A stretch of 64,000 bases of DNA from JBAXXL01 sp037127915 (lineage in GTDB: Bacteria; Bacteroidota; Ignavibacteria; Kapaibacteriales; UBA2268). The position numbers and the translations under genes were made by a program. Shown piece after piece: positions 1 through 9,400 of the stretch. Below the pieces are notes generated by a model. It was not told where the DNA came from. It worked only from the letters and a program-made list of their open reading frames with translations, and ran no database searches. The stretch's first letter is position 1, and every line of letters starts with the position of its first letter. The stretch spans positions 1 to 64,000 of the forward strand of contig JBAXXL010000007.1 of the NCBI GenBank assembly GCA_037127915.1. Direction: 5' to 3'.

Positions 1-2
1 AT

Positions 3-245
3 ATAAAGAACGGCGAAGGAGTTTTCGGACTTCGTAGAGCATTCCAGCAGGCAGGCGCAAAAACAGTTATAATGTCGCTTTGGGCTGTTAATGATGATGC
101 CACACAAAAACTAATGAGCAGTTTCTACAGTAACTGGGTAACAGGTATGACAAAGCGTGTAGCATTCAGCAACGCTCAACAGGAAGTTCGCAAACAGTTT
201 CCTGAACCATACTTCTGGGGTGCTTTTGTTATGGTCGGCGAATAA
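3..245 (+). CDS. CHAT-domain protein, C-terminal 80 residues (5' truncated by window edge)
   Basis: Open from the window edge in frame 3 to a TAA stop. The 80 residues align without gaps to the last 80 residues of the gene that follows (GEGVFGLRRAFQQAGAK, MSLW, EPYFWGAFVMVGE), with only about a dozen differences. This is therefore the end of a CHAT (caspase HetF associated with TPRs) protease-like protein and a tandem paralogue of the next gene. The catalytic His and Cys lie upstream of the window edge. Only 51 nt separate its stop from the next start, so the two are probably co-transcribed. The family assignment rests on the paralogue; activity cannot be judged from this piece. Confidence 0.9.
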   Translation: MKNGEGVFGLRRAFQQAGAKTVIMSLWAVNDDATQKLMSSFYSNWVTGMTKRVAFSNAQQEVRKQFPEPYFWGAFVMVGE

Positions 246-296
246 ATGTAAAAAAATATGAAATAATTATTTATAAAAATATATTGAGATAACAAT

Positions 297-3131
297 ATGA
301 AAAAGTGGTATATTTCTTCAGTTCTGGGATTATTTATTTTACTTTGTCAAGTTTCAAATGTAAAAGCTCAATCTTGGAAAGAATTAATGGATTCATGCAA
401 ATTCTATATAGAAAAACAGGACTTTCAAAACGCTTTGTATTGCTCAAAATTGGCTCTACCGCAAGCAGAAATAGAATTTGGTAAGAATGATAGTAATTAT
501 GTATCAACTCTTGGTTCAGTTTCAAGGGTGTTTTATTATCTTGGTATTCTTGACTCTGCTGTTTATTATGGAGAAATGCGGCTAACCGTTTCAAGAAAAT
601 TATACAAGTGGACCAATTCAGAATTAGCTAAAGGTATTAATAATTTGGCTGTTATGTACATAGCTAAGGGAGATAACAAACATGCAGAGCCACTATTGAA
701 AGAAGCGCTTGAAATGAAAAGACAATTATACAAAGAAGACCATCCTGATTTAGCCAAAAGCATTAACAATATGGCGGCTTATTATGATGCCATTGCCGAT
801 TATAAACAAGCTGAACCCTTGTTCAAAGAGGCACTAGATATGAGAAGGCGACTATTTAAAATTGACCATAGTGATTTAGCAATAAGTATCAATAACATGG
901 CAAATTTTTACAACGATAGAGGTGATTATAAAAAAGCAGAACCTTTATATATAGAAGCATTGGATATGAGAAGGCGCATGTTAAAAAGCGACAACCCTGA
1001 TTTAGCTTTTAGTATTAATAACATGGCATATTTTTATTATAACAAGGGAGATTTTAAACAAGCGGAGCCTCTTTTTAAAGAAGCACTTGCAATGATAAGA
1101 CGCTTACACAAAGAAGACCACTCTGAATTAGCCGGAAGTATTAATAATATGGCAAATTATTACGATATAACCGGTGATAATAAGCAAGCTGAACCTTTGT
1201 TCGTTGAAGCGCTTGAAATGTATAGGCGCCTATATAAAGATGATCATCCTGACTTAGCTACCGGCATCAATAATATGGCAGGCTTTTACCAAGATAGAGA
1301 AAATTACATGCAAGCAGAAAACTTATATAAAGAAGCACTGGAAATGAGAAGACGCTTATACAATGGAAACCACCCTGATTTGGCTATGAGTCTTTACAAC
1401 ATGGCTGATTTTTATAATGAAATAGGTGATTTTAAGCAATCGGAAAACTTTTACAAAGAAGCTCTGAATGTTTATAAAAGCATGCTGGATAATTACCTTC
1501 CTTCACTTTCCGAGAGCGAAAGAAACCTTTTCTGGAATACTGTAAAAAACGAATACGAAGCCTTCAATAGTTTTGGAGTTAAAAGATTTTTGGAAAACCC
1601 TTTAATAGCTTGTAATATGTATGATATGCAATTATATACAAAGGCGTTACTGTTTAATTCTACAAACAAAATCAAGAAAAGAGTAATGAATTCCAATGAT
1701 TTAGCTTTAATAGATAAATATAATGAATTCATAGAGAAAAAAGAATTGCTGGTTAAGCTATATACATTGACAGAAGATTCTAGAATTAAAAATGGTTTTA
1801 ATACAGATTCTATTGAAAAAATCACAAATGATCTTGAAAAGGAAATTAGCTTAAAATCAGAATTATATCCACAAGGCTATGACAAGCAAAAGGTAACTTG
1901 GAAATCTATTCAAACACTTTTAAAACCAGATGAAGCTTCAGTAGAAGTTGTACGATTCAGATATAAAGAAAAAAATAGATTCACAGATACAATCTATTAC
2001 GCTTTTTTAATTGTTACAGACCAAATGGAAGATCATCCAGATATCGTAGTTCTAGAAAATGGCAAAGATCTTGAAAACGATTACTATACCAATTACAGAA
2101 TAAAAATAAAAGGCAAGACGGAAGATAATCTTTCTTATGGCAGATACTGGGAAAAACTGCACGATAAGTTGAAAGGAATCAAAAAAGTATATTTCTCGGC
2201 TGATGGCATTTACAACAAATTGAACCCTGCTACGCTTCTAATGCCTAACGGAAAATATCTACTCGAGGAGCAAGATATCCAGCAAGTAAATAGCACAAAG
2301 GATATTATAATTGGATATCAAAAATCAAAAGAGGAAAGCAATATATACAACTCTGCAGTATTAATCGGAAACCCGAATTTTTCATTATCCGAATCAAAAG
2401 TGAGAGAAGCAACCAAGAAAATGAAAGTACAGAATTATGATGATAATAATTTTGAAAAGCTCGCAAGTATAGGTGGAATTGAACTTACAAAACTTCCGGG
2501 CACCGAAAAAGAAATCAAAGATATTGAGAAATTTCTGAAAGGAAAAAATTGGAAGGTAAATTGTTATCTTGCTAATAGGGCACTTAAAACAGCAATTAAG
2601 TCAGTATCGAGTCCAAGAATTCTTCATATTGCAACTCACGGAATGTTTCTGGAAGATGTCAATATCGAGAATAAGGAAACATTTGGTTTTGAAACAAAAA
2701 AAGTTGTTGATAACCCCCTACTCCGTTCAGGACTATTCTTTACAGGAGCGGACAACTACTTAAAATCAGATTCCGACAAACCTACCGGTGAGGATAATGG
2801 CTTGCTTACCGCGTACGAAGCTATGAATTTGGATTTGGACAAAACTGAACTTGTAGTTCTTTCTGCCTGTGAAACGGGTTTAGGTGAAGTCAAAAACGGA
2901 GAAGGAGTTTTTGGTTTGCGCCGTGCATTTCAACAAGCTGGAGCAAAAGCTGTTATAATGTCTTTATGGTCAGTCGATGACGAAGCTACACAGAAATTAA
3001 TGAGCTCGTTCTATAGCAATTGGATAACCGGAATAACAAAACGTGACGCATTTAACAAAGCTCAGCAGGAAGTTCGTAGCGAATTCAAAGAACCCTATTT
3101 TTGGGGCGCTTTTGTTATGGTAGGAGAATAA
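297..3131 (+). CDS. Secreted TPR-CHAT protein (caspase-like peptidase domain)
   Basis: 944 residues. Residues 1-25 form a signal peptide ending KAQS. Seven 42-residue kinesin-light-chain-type TPR units (pattern LAxSINNMAxFY..GDxKQAEPLFKEALxMRRRLxK) span about residues 109-403. After a linker with helical character comes a C-terminal CHAT domain (about 630-944). The two expected catalytic positions are present: His781 in HIATHG and Cys858 in LSACETG. CHAT domains belong to the caspase/separase clan (CD), and TPR-CHAT proteins act as proteases in gasdermin, Craspase-type and cell-death systems. A signal peptide, however, points to a periplasmic or surface role here. No T9SS domain is present. 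The substrate is unknown. The partial gene upstream is a close paralogue. No clear Shine-Dalgarno precedes the ATG, which is common in Bacteroidota. Confidence 0.9.
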   Translation: MKKWYISSVLGLFILLCQVSNVKAQSWKELMDSCKFYIEKQDFQNALYCSKLALPQAEIEFGKNDSNYVSTLGSVSRVFYYLGILDSAVYYGEMRLTVSRKLYKWTNSELAKGINNLAVMYIAKGDNKHAEPLLKEALEMKRQLYKEDHPDLAKSINNMAAYYDAIADYKQAEPLFKEALDMRRRLFKIDHSDLAISINNMANFYNDRGDYKKAEPLYIEALDMRRRMLKSDNPDLAFSINNMAYFYYNKGDFKQAEPLFKEALAMIRRLHKEDHSELAGSINNMANYYDITGDNKQAEPLFVEALEMYRRLYKDDHPDLATGINNMAGFYQDRENYMQAENLYKEALEMRRRLYNGNHPDLAMSLYNMADFYNEIGDFKQSENFYKEALNVYKSMLDNYLPSLSESERNLFWNTVKNEYEAFNSFGVKRFLENPLIACNMYDMQLYTKALLFNSTNKIKKRVMNSNDLALIDKYNEFIEKKELLVKLYTLTEDSRIKNGFNTDSIEKITNDLEKEISLKSELYPQGYDKQKVTWKSIQTLLKPDEASVEVVRFRYKEKNRFTDTIYYAFLIVTDQMEDHPDIVVLENGKDLENDYYTNYRIKIKGKTEDNLSYGRYWEKLHDKLKGIKKVYFSADGIYNKLNPATLLMPNGKYLLEEQDIQQVNSTKDIIIGYQKSKEESNIYNSAVLIGNPNFSLSESKVREATKKMKVQNYDDNNFEKLASIGGIELTKLPGTEKEIKDIEKFLKGKNWKVNCYLANRALKTAIKSVSSPRILHIATHGMFLEDVNIENKETFGFETKKVVDNPLLRSGLFFTGADNYLKSDSDKPTGEDNGLLTAYEAMNLDLDKTELVVLSACETGLGEVKNGEGVFGLRRAFQQAGAKAVIMSLWSVDDEATQKLMSSFYSNWITGITKRDAFNKAQQEVRSEFKEPYFWGAFVMVGE
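621..1505 (+). repeat. Seven tandem 126-bp coding repeats (TPR units)
   Basis: Each unit encodes 42 residues and contains a conserved INNMA or NNMA core followed about 15 residues later by QAEPLFKEAL-like sequence. Units are strongly similar at protein level but diverged at DNA level, so this is an old expansion. Such arrays can gain or lose units by recombination. Confidence 0.85.
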
Positions 3132-3258
3132 AACAATTATTTATTGTGAATTACGTATAATAAATTATAAAGAACAAATATATAGAAAAAGATAAGAAAA
3201 TATTAATGCTATGATATATAAAATTATAGAATTTGTAGATTATATGATTATAATGTAT

Positions 3259-3266
3259 TAATTTTG
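3259..3266 (+). promoter_or_regulatory. Possible -7 box (TAATTTTG) of the OmpA-like gene
   Basis: TAATTTTG matches the Bacteroidota sigma-A -7 consensus TAnnTTTG and lies 25 nt before the ATG. The best TTG upstream is 23 nt away rather than the usual 19-20, so the -33 half is weak. Confidence 0.4.
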
Positions 3267-3291
3267 TAAAAAATATTTTACGGAGCTTACT

Positions 3292-5685
3292 ATGAAGAAT
3301 ATTGTACTTTATTTACTACTCTTAATAACAGCCGCGCAATTAGCATATTCAAAGGATGAATTCCCAATAAGCGGTGAATTTAATCTATTTACATCAAAAA
3401 ATGCACAAGGCTATTTCAAACCTTTGGCAACCACACTGTCTGAAAGTTTTAATTCAGCTTATTATACTACTGCAAACTATCACAATTCTTGGTCCATGGG
3501 CATAGATGTTACATTTATGGAACTATTCATTCCACAAGGACAACTGACTTATAATGCAGAATTACCTTTAGGATTTTCCAACCGAAACCTAACCAATACA
3601 GCAGACCTACGCGATGGAAATATTAGAGTCAATGTTCCCGGGACAAGTGTTCAGCCTACTTTGTATGGTGGACATTCATTGCCGGTATTCTCAACTCCAT
3701 TGAGTGGTTCGAGTCCTGATTCACTTTTACGTACGGTCACATTTATGGAAGGTGAGAATATCAGCCAAATGGTTGGTGTACCAGTACTTCAACTATTTGT
3801 TGGTTTGCCGACAAGAACCCAATTACGAATAAGATACTTTGGGTTGAATGTCGGTTCTTATTCTGTTCTAGATTATGGTATTGGTGTAAATCAAAATATT
3901 GATAAATTTTTCGATATTTTTCCAAAAGAAATGGGATTGGCGGTAAATTTAGCTTATAATAGTTTTGCATTTAATCCGGGATTTAATATTTACGCTATTG
4001 CCGCGGGATTGCATTACAGTTATTCCTTCGACTTTGGGTTAACACTTTATTTTGGCGCACAATATGAGTCAACAGGCGGGCATTTTAAAGGCGTTCGAAG
4101 TATTAAAGATAATCAAACAGAATATGTAAATAGCCCCTTCGAAGAAATCCGCGATCGCAAAGATCTTGATTTCGATATCCAATCGTCATGTTTCGGCAGA
4201 TTAACAGGAGGAGTGTCTTATCGATTGAAATTTATGGAATTTCACGCAGATGCCGCTTTAGCCGCTCAGCCAATTGTTACTGCAGGTCTTTCATTCTGGT
4301 TCTTCGACACTTATAAGGCTCCACCAGTAATTGTAGAACCAATTCCTTTGCCTCAATTAGAATCACCAACTATTAAAAAGGTCGTTCCTAAACCGGATAC
4401 CAAAGTACCTATCGAAACTCCAAAACTTGATGTTGCTAAAGATGTAAAAGTCGACATCGGAAAGGAAGTAGTCCCTATAGCCGCTCCAATAATTAATGAT
4501 GAAATTGATGTCTCAGTTATTGGAATCGATAATGGTGTAGAAAAAGAAATTGATTCTATACATATTGAGGAGTACCGCTCACGACAGGTTAGACCAGTAT
4601 TACCTTATGTGTTTTTTGATCACAACTCTTCGGATATCCCCAAAAGGTACTTATTACTGGACAATATGACTGCTGATCTATTTACGCTTCCTCAATCGCT
4701 TAGCGGTAAAGGTATTTTGGGAACATATTACAATATGCTGAATATAATCGGCAAACGCTTAACAATGTATCCTGAAGCTAAAATCACTTTAACCGGATGC
4801 AATTCCAATACTGCGGAAGAAAAAGGTAATCTGACTTTATCAGAAGATCGTGCTAACGTTGTTTCAAATTATCTAGTGAATGTATGGAAAATTGATCCGA
4901 CTCGTATATCAATTATTAAACGAGCTCTACCTTTAAACGAATCTAATCCAACAAATGAAGATGGAATAGCTGAGAATAGACGTGTGGAAATTACAGCAAG
5001 TGATTTCCGAGTTGTTGAACCGATTTTTATCGAAGATACATTACGTAAAGTCTATCCTCCTATTATAAAATTCACTACAACAAATAAACTTACATTCAAA
5101 GAAAAGAAATGGAGCATTGACGCAATTTCTAATGATAGATTCTTAGAATCATTTACGGGAACTGAACCACTCGATGTGTCAAGATTATGGAATATTAATC
5201 AAGATCAAGAAGCTTTAGCTTTAATATTGAATGACGTTCAATATATTGCAAAAGCAGATAATAAAGAGAAAGATAAATTCGCTAGTTCCAAACTTCACAG
5301 TCTACCTGTTCAATTGACTTCATTAGCCGATAAAGAAAGAAGAAAAACTTTGGATACTTTGGTCAATGTTTATAATTTGATTCTGTTTGACTTTGACCAA
5401 CCACAATTGAACAGTAATAACAAGAAAATCGCCGATTTTATAAACTCAGAAACACCTGCTGATGCTAATGTTTTGGTTACAGGATATACCGATAGAATTG
5501 GTGAGGATGATTACAACTTGAACCTATCTACACAAAGAGCAAAATTCGCCGCCGCCGCTATAAAAGCAAAGGAAAAGAAATATCGCGGTGCGGGAGAAAC
5601 TGAACTATTGTACGATAACGATTTACCTGAAGGCAGGTTTTATTGCCGTACAGTACAAGTAATTGTTAAATATATTGATAAATAA
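3292..5685 (+). CDS. Outer-membrane protein with two OmpA-type peptidoglycan-binding domains
   Basis: 797 residues; signal peptide 1-20 (ends AYSK). Residues about 25-345 are aromatic and glycine rich with alternating hydrophobic strands, consistent with an outer-membrane beta-barrel. A Pro/Val/Lys-rich linker (about 345-400) follows. The first OmpA-like domain (about 437-565) has a YVFFDHNSSDI start, a TGCNSNTAEE segment and an NRRVEI end. The second (about 697-797) has LILFDFDQPQL and VTGYTDRIGEDDYNLNLSTQRA. OmpA domains anchor the outer membrane to peptidoglycan; two in one chain is less usual. The first has lost the standard G(H/Y)TD motif (GCNSN), so it may not bind peptidoglycan normally. 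GGAG sits 7 nt before the ATG. A lipoprotein gene follows after 11 nt, probably in the same operon. Confidence 0.8.
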   Translation: MKNIVLYLLLLITAAQLAYSKDEFPISGEFNLFTSKNAQGYFKPLATTLSESFNSAYYTTANYHNSWSMGIDVTFMELFIPQGQLTYNAELPLGFSNRNLTNTADLRDGNIRVNVPGTSVQPTLYGGHSLPVFSTPLSGSSPDSLLRTVTFMEGENISQMVGVPVLQLFVGLPTRTQLRIRYFGLNVGSYSVLDYGIGVNQNIDKFFDIFPKEMGLAVNLAYNSFAFNPGFNIYAIAAGLHYSYSFDFGLTLYFGAQYESTGGHFKGVRSIKDNQTEYVNSPFEEIRDRKDLDFDIQSSCFGRLTGGVSYRLKFMEFHADAALAAQPIVTAGLSFWFFDTYKAPPVIVEPIPLPQLESPTIKKVVPKPDTKVPIETPKLDVAKDVKVDIGKEVVPIAAPIINDEIDVSVIGIDNGVEKEIDSIHIEEYRSRQVRPVLPYVFFDHNSSDIPKRYLLLDNMTADLFTLPQSLSGKGILGTYYNMLNIIGKRLTMYPEAKITLTGCNSNTAEEKGNLTLSEDRANVVSNYLVNVWKIDPTRISIIKRALPLNESNPTNEDGIAENRRVEITASDFRVVEPIFIEDTLRKVYPPIIKFTTTNKLTFKEKKWSIDAISNDRFLESFTGTEPLDVSRLWNINQDQEALALILNDVQYIAKADNKEKDKFASSKLHSLPVQLTSLADKERRKTLDTLVNVYNLILFDFDQPQLNSNNKKIADFINSETPADANVLVTGYTDRIGEDDYNLNLSTQRAKFAAAAIKAKEKKYRGAGETELLYDNDLPEGRFYCRTVQVIVKYIDK

Positions 5686-5696
5686 GGAAGATTAAA

Positions 5697-6341
5697 ATGA
5701 AAATAATAAAATATATAATGATTTGCTGTTTAGCATTATTCTTGACATCCTGTTTTCAGGATACTATTAACAGTTTTGATTCTCTTTATGTTCAATTACC
5801 GATTTACGCTAAGAAAAAACATATTGACAGAAAGGTACCTTCAGTCGATATTGAATTCAAAAATCTACATGAATTTTCAGAATACAAAACTTATGAAAAA
5901 AGAATAAAAAAAGCGGAATTTGTTCAATTTACCTATTGGATTGACTCGATGGTTATGGTAAATAACCATGTTTTCAACCCGCTTATAGACAAAGACTTAA
6001 CGTTTGAGTATATAAGGTTTTATATTCAGATTGCAAAGTGTATAGGACCTAATGACGAATCATTGGATTCAAATGATTTTATTCCTGATCCTGCAAATGG
6101 TAGAATTCTATTAGCGGAATACATTCGACCAAAGGTTGTTGATTTCTATAAAACACCAAAAAATATTATTGAGCTACCCGACTCTACAGCTCGTTTGCTC
6201 GACATATTGTTAAGAGAAAAGCCTTACTATTATTTAACCGATGAATATGGTCCGGTTGTAGGACAAACCGGAGTAAAGGTAAATTTCCCATACATGGAAA
6301 GCAGATATGATTTAGTTATCAGGTATGATATTACGTTGTAG
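5697..6341 (+). CDS. Lipoprotein of unknown function
   Basis: 214 residues with a lipoprotein signal peptide ending in a lipobox, LFLTSC; acylation is predicted on the Cys near residue 19. The rest is a soluble domain with no motif I recognise. It begins 11 nt after the OmpA-like gene with a good ribosome-binding site (AAGGAAG) and is followed by a strong terminator, so the two genes form an operon. A partner or plug role for the barrel protein is possible but is only inferred from position. Confidence 0.75.
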   Translation: MKIIKYIMICCLALFLTSCFQDTINSFDSLYVQLPIYAKKKHIDRKVPSVDIEFKNLHEFSEYKTYEKRIKKAEFVQFTYWIDSMVMVNNHVFNPLIDKDLTFEYIRFYIQIAKCIGPNDESLDSNDFIPDPANGRILLAEYIRPKVVDFYKTPKNIIELPDSTARLLDILLREKPYYYLTDEYGPVVGQTGVKVNFPYMESRYDLVIRYDITL

Positions 6342-6368
6342 ATGATTTTTTAAATTGATTATATTAAT

Positions 6369-6405
6369 AACCTTCCTTAGAATTGAAAACTGCGGAAGGT
6401 TTTTT
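6369..6405 (+). terminator. Rho-independent terminator after the lipoprotein gene
   Basis: Stem AACCTTCC / GGAAGGTT (6369-6376 with 6394-6401) and a T-run, 28 nt after the stop codon. It lies between convergent genes. Confidence 0.85.
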
Positions 6406-6431
6406 ATAAAATAATAATTGTAGTTCTTTCT

Positions 6432-9400
6432 TTACTCCTTCACAAACTTCTTTATATACTGCATTCCATCTGATTCGATGGTAATAATATACATTCCTGA
6501 AGGTTGTGATGATAAATCGATTTGATAATCGGAAGTGCCTGATGGAAGTTTTCCGTTGTAAATTTCTTTTATAAGCTCACCTGTGCTTGTGTATAATACT
6601 AACCGCCCAACTAAATCATTTTCAAGATTTAATTTGACATTTGCCTTGCCCGTTGTTGGGTTCGGGTCAACGATTATTTTTTGGTCGTAGTGCAATTCTT
6701 CTGTTGGTATGTTTTGTTTAGCAGGTTGTATAGAAAAACATTGATTAGACATAATTCCACTTGGTAAAATATTTATTGGAACCTGTGAATTATTTATTGT
6801 TATGCAATAATCCTTACTGCAAACTGAATCCCCGTATATATTTGTGAAGGTGAATTTTAAGCAGTAGTGACAAATACCGTTACAATAAATATTCATAAAA
6901 GGGTCTTCTATTGAACGATTATAGGTAGAAAAATCTATTGGTTGCGGATTGAGTGAATCAGGTGTAATACACAAATCATCTAATAGTGGGTTGTTGCTTT
7001 CCGAAAAACCACCTCTAACAATAAGACCATAATACTTACAGTTTTCGCCTGTTTCTAACGATATTCGATGGTATGCCCATGGAAATACCCTGCAAAAAGT
7101 TTGAGGATAAATTGGACGTACACCAACTTCAACTGAGTCGCAACACGTGCAAATACCGCATCTTAAGTCAACTATTTCGGTTGAGTAACAATCTCTGGTG
7201 CCTAACTTATAAATTACTTGGCTATTTATACAATTGGCCTTAAACGTGCCTAAGTATGTGGTATCACTTAAGATAGAATCGGGCAACCATATGCTTTGGA
7301 ATTTTCCATGTTTTTTAATATTTATATACTGAAAACCCGATGGAATATTGTAAGTAGTATCTAATTTATTTTCGGTTATGAATTCGGCAGAAATAGGAAC
7401 ATAAAAATTCATACTATCGGATTTATTAATATAATATATTTCGTAAAGGCAATTATTCGCGTCAGATGAATCGCATTTTTTGAAATATAATTCCATTCCG
7501 TGCGTTAATAAATCACAAGTATCCAAAACAGGAGGAACTGGCGGCGGAGGGAATGGAGTAAATTTAAACGAGACAGGACTAATTGATTTTGGCTGATAAT
7601 AAGACTTTATATCTAAGAACTTAGCTTCGCCTGGTCTGAGCTTGACGTTAACTGTATCATAAATAGGTATTTTGGAATATGTGCATGCCACAAATTGATT
7701 AATTTGATGGTCATAGGCATCTTTCATCCAATATTTCATACTTCCTAAGTCTTCAGGATATTTATAAGTTAGATCTTTTACCAAATAGCCCCAAGTATCG
7801 CATATAATATTATAAGGCGGTGGTGTTGATTTCAGACGGCGAATAGGCAAGCTAATCTCGCGGTATCCCAAGGATTTACGATAAATTTTCCTCCAATCAG
7901 CACTCGTCTGATAACTATCTGTCAACGGATCAATTCCTCCATGATCAGAAAAATCATCCATCTCTGCGGAGGTGTAGAAATATAAATATCTTGGATTTAA
8001 TGAGACACCAGTGTATCTAAGACGTAGCGGATCGGTGCGTCTGTTCTGAATAGCTAAAACCATATGATTTATAAGACTATCCTGCCCATACTTAAAAAGT
8101 GACAAATCGAAGTATTGATCTTGTTTGGACTCTACAGTACTATAAGGCACGGTTGTATAAATTGAATCTAATAGGTTAGTATGAGGTTGAAATATCTTTC
8201 TTGTGGTTATATTACGCAGTCTAACATATTTATCAAGTAAGGTATCATCTGGATTTTCTAATGGAAATCTCGGGTGCTGGTTATAACTTTGTATAATCCC
8301 TTTACCGTAAGCCGCTTGAAGAGATAATGATTTTATTGCAGTATTATTATCAAGCAGTAGTCGATGTATCTTATATAGCTCAGTTCTAACGCTTTTCCTT
8401 CCGGCGTAAATTCTATTAGAATGGCATCCCATATTATTCATTGTTAAAGTTTCTTTATCATCCGCAAGTGTTATAAAGTTTAGAAAAATATTTGAAAATT
8501 TGCCAAACTGTAAATCACTAATTGTTTCTTTTTCAGTGGCATAATCAAAAAAATCACCACCAAAATTATCACGCATCAGATATTCATAGGGATCATCCGA
8601 AGCTTCTAATGGGTCAGCCAGGAGTGCTTTTCTATGTGCATATCTTGTATAAGTTTCATCTTCGTAATAGCTTAAACCGTCAATTACTAAGCCCTTGCAA
8701 CCGTGTCCGACAGCACTGTAAGCTATTACTCTTGCTTCCTCCGCTGTAAACGGACGCATAAAACTATTCATTTGCGTCGCAGTTAATTCTACTTCATCTG
8801 CACCAACCCAACTTAAATCTAAAAGAGGATCGTTGGTACTTACTTTAGTCCAATCTATTGATTCTTTTTTTACAGTACGTTTGAATGTTTCCCACTCTAT
8901 TAAATTTTGAGTTTGGAAATACCAAGGTTTATCGCAATATTGAAACCCTGTAACTTTTTCATTATAGAACAAATTCCAAACTTGGAATTGATGAAAAGCT
9001 TGAAATGCTCTGGTTTGACTATCCTCACCATCAGGCCAGCTAAGTTCAAAAATTCTTTTGGGGTGCATAGCCAAAGAATCTGGTGAAAAATGAATATATG
9101 AATAATGAGAACCAAGTGCTCTATCCTCATCTGAAGTAAATGGATAATATGTTTCATATCCTGAATTCAATTGCTGTTCTAAGGTTAAAATATCAGTATA
9201 AGTCCCTTGTGTGCTTCCTGCAATTAATCCCATAGTCCTATATCGATAATTAAGTCGTCTTTCACCCTTTTCAATATATGGAGCATTTATAGATGTTCCA
9301 ACAAAACCGCAGTTTAGTACACGATTGGGAGGTTGGACATAATAATCATACAATACAGTCAAAACAGGATGAGTAGTTGTGGCAAAGACATCACCGATTA

